Assembly: GCA_002683155.1 (NCBI GenBank)
Contig: NYST01000006.1
Coordinates: forward strand, 1 to 5,874
Direction of reading: 5' to 3'
From: Methanobacteriota archaeon
GTDB taxonomy: Archaea; Thermoplasmatota; Poseidoniia; Poseidoniales; Thalassarchaeaceae
DNA length: 5,874 bases
Below the pieces are notes generated by a model. The model searched no databases, was not told the origin of the DNA, and saw nothing but the letters and a program-made list of their open reading frames with translations. Both the position numbers and the translations under genes were made by a program. The stretch's first letter is position 1. Each line of letters starts with the position of its first letter. Positions 5,748 to 5,874 of this stretch are shown here, one piece after another.

Positions 5748-5872
5748 TCCATCTCCCCCTTGTCAATCTCCTTATTCAATGACTCTAACTCCGCCCTTAG
5801 ATTGTATATCGAGTAGTTCAGCAAAACTAAACCAACGAACAGGATCATGAATGAAATTGCGCCAAAACCCAT
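5744..5872 (-). CDS. 42-aa membrane miniprotein with coiled-coil tail (hypothetical; may extend past the right edge)
   Basis: I do not recognise this protein. The frame from ATG at 5872 to TGA at 5744-5746 encodes 42 residues. Residues about 3-20 (FGAISFMILFVGLVLLNY) form a membrane helix. Residues 21-42 are charged, with L25, L29, L32 and I36 spaced 4-3-4 like a coiled-coil a/d register. The next miniprotein starts inside its stop codon. Only two bases (TG) lie upstream in the window, so the true start, the ribosome site and any promoter cannot be judged. TGATG could be a stop/start overlap with a gene further right. The layout, helix plus charged tail in about 40 residues, mirrors the following miniprotein. 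Confidence 0.55.
   Translation of the reverse strand: MGFGAISFMILFVGLVLLNYSIYNLRAELESLNKEIDKGEMD
5753..5759 (-). promoter_or_regulatory. Shine-Dalgarno site for the TTG-started miniprotein
   Basis: GGGGGAG on the minus strand ends 5 nt before the TTG at 5747, an optimal spacing. It lies within the last codons of the upstream miniprotein. It is the main reason to accept a TTG start here. Confidence 0.55.
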
Positions 5873-5874
5873 CA

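Noticed and set aside
1..5874. tRNA, rRNA, CRISPR arrays, insertion sequences or long repeats
   Set aside because: I read the intergenic spaces and edges for cloverleaf arms, spaced direct repeats and terminal inverted repeats and found none; nearly all bases are in protein-coding frames.

Overview
The window is a compact, almost fully coding stretch of archaeal chromosome. Three genes point to an archaeon: NMD3, the exosome cap protein Csl4 (N-terminal domain, S1, zinc ribbon), and a fused-type phosphoglucose/phosphomannose isomerase of the archaeal SIS family. A METTL5-type RNA adenine methylase fits the same picture. Shine-Dalgarno motifs such as GGTGATC match the archaeal 16S 3' end. The closest fit I can suggest is a Thermoplasmatota-like marine euryarchaeon (Poseidoniales / Marine Group II). 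That is inferred from gene content, base composition near 50% GC, a bacterial-type RmuC gene and a small CxxCG...VPF zinc motif; it is not proven.

Layout. Positions 1-1534 carry a minus-strand pair, the METTL5-like methyltransferase followed by Csl4, whose 3' end runs off the left edge. About 96 bp (1535-1630) separate this pair from a plus-strand pair at 1631-3458: rmuC, then a cytoplasmic-looking M23-family metallopeptidase-like protein. The M23 gene meets the next minus-strand operon tail to tail, with a 7-bp overlap of the coding ends. That operon (3452-5872, minus) reads, in transcription order: a 42-aa membrane miniprotein, a 46-aa membrane miniprotein with a TTG start, NMD3, then PGI/PMI. 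Its genes are joined by stop/start overlaps or are very closely spaced.

Function. The minus-strand genes are mainly RNA and ribosome housekeeping (rRNA methylation, exosome RNA binding, large-subunit biogenesis) plus one central-carbon enzyme. The plus-strand pair differs. RmuC is a membrane-anchored, predicted nuclease-fold protein best known from bacteria. The M23 protein has all five active-site residues but no signal peptide, and it resembles the M23 domain found inside bacterial APH-M23-aminotransferase fusion proteins more than a wall hydrolase. Neither plus-strand gene has a visible Shine-Dalgarno site, whereas NMD3, PGI/PMI and the second miniprotein do.

The least described items are the two overlapping membrane miniproteins ahead of NMD3, the extra C-terminal zinc motif on Csl4, and the stand-alone M23 protein. 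I see no RNA genes, mobile elements, CRISPR arrays or long repeats. No stretch longer than about 100 bp lacks a gene.
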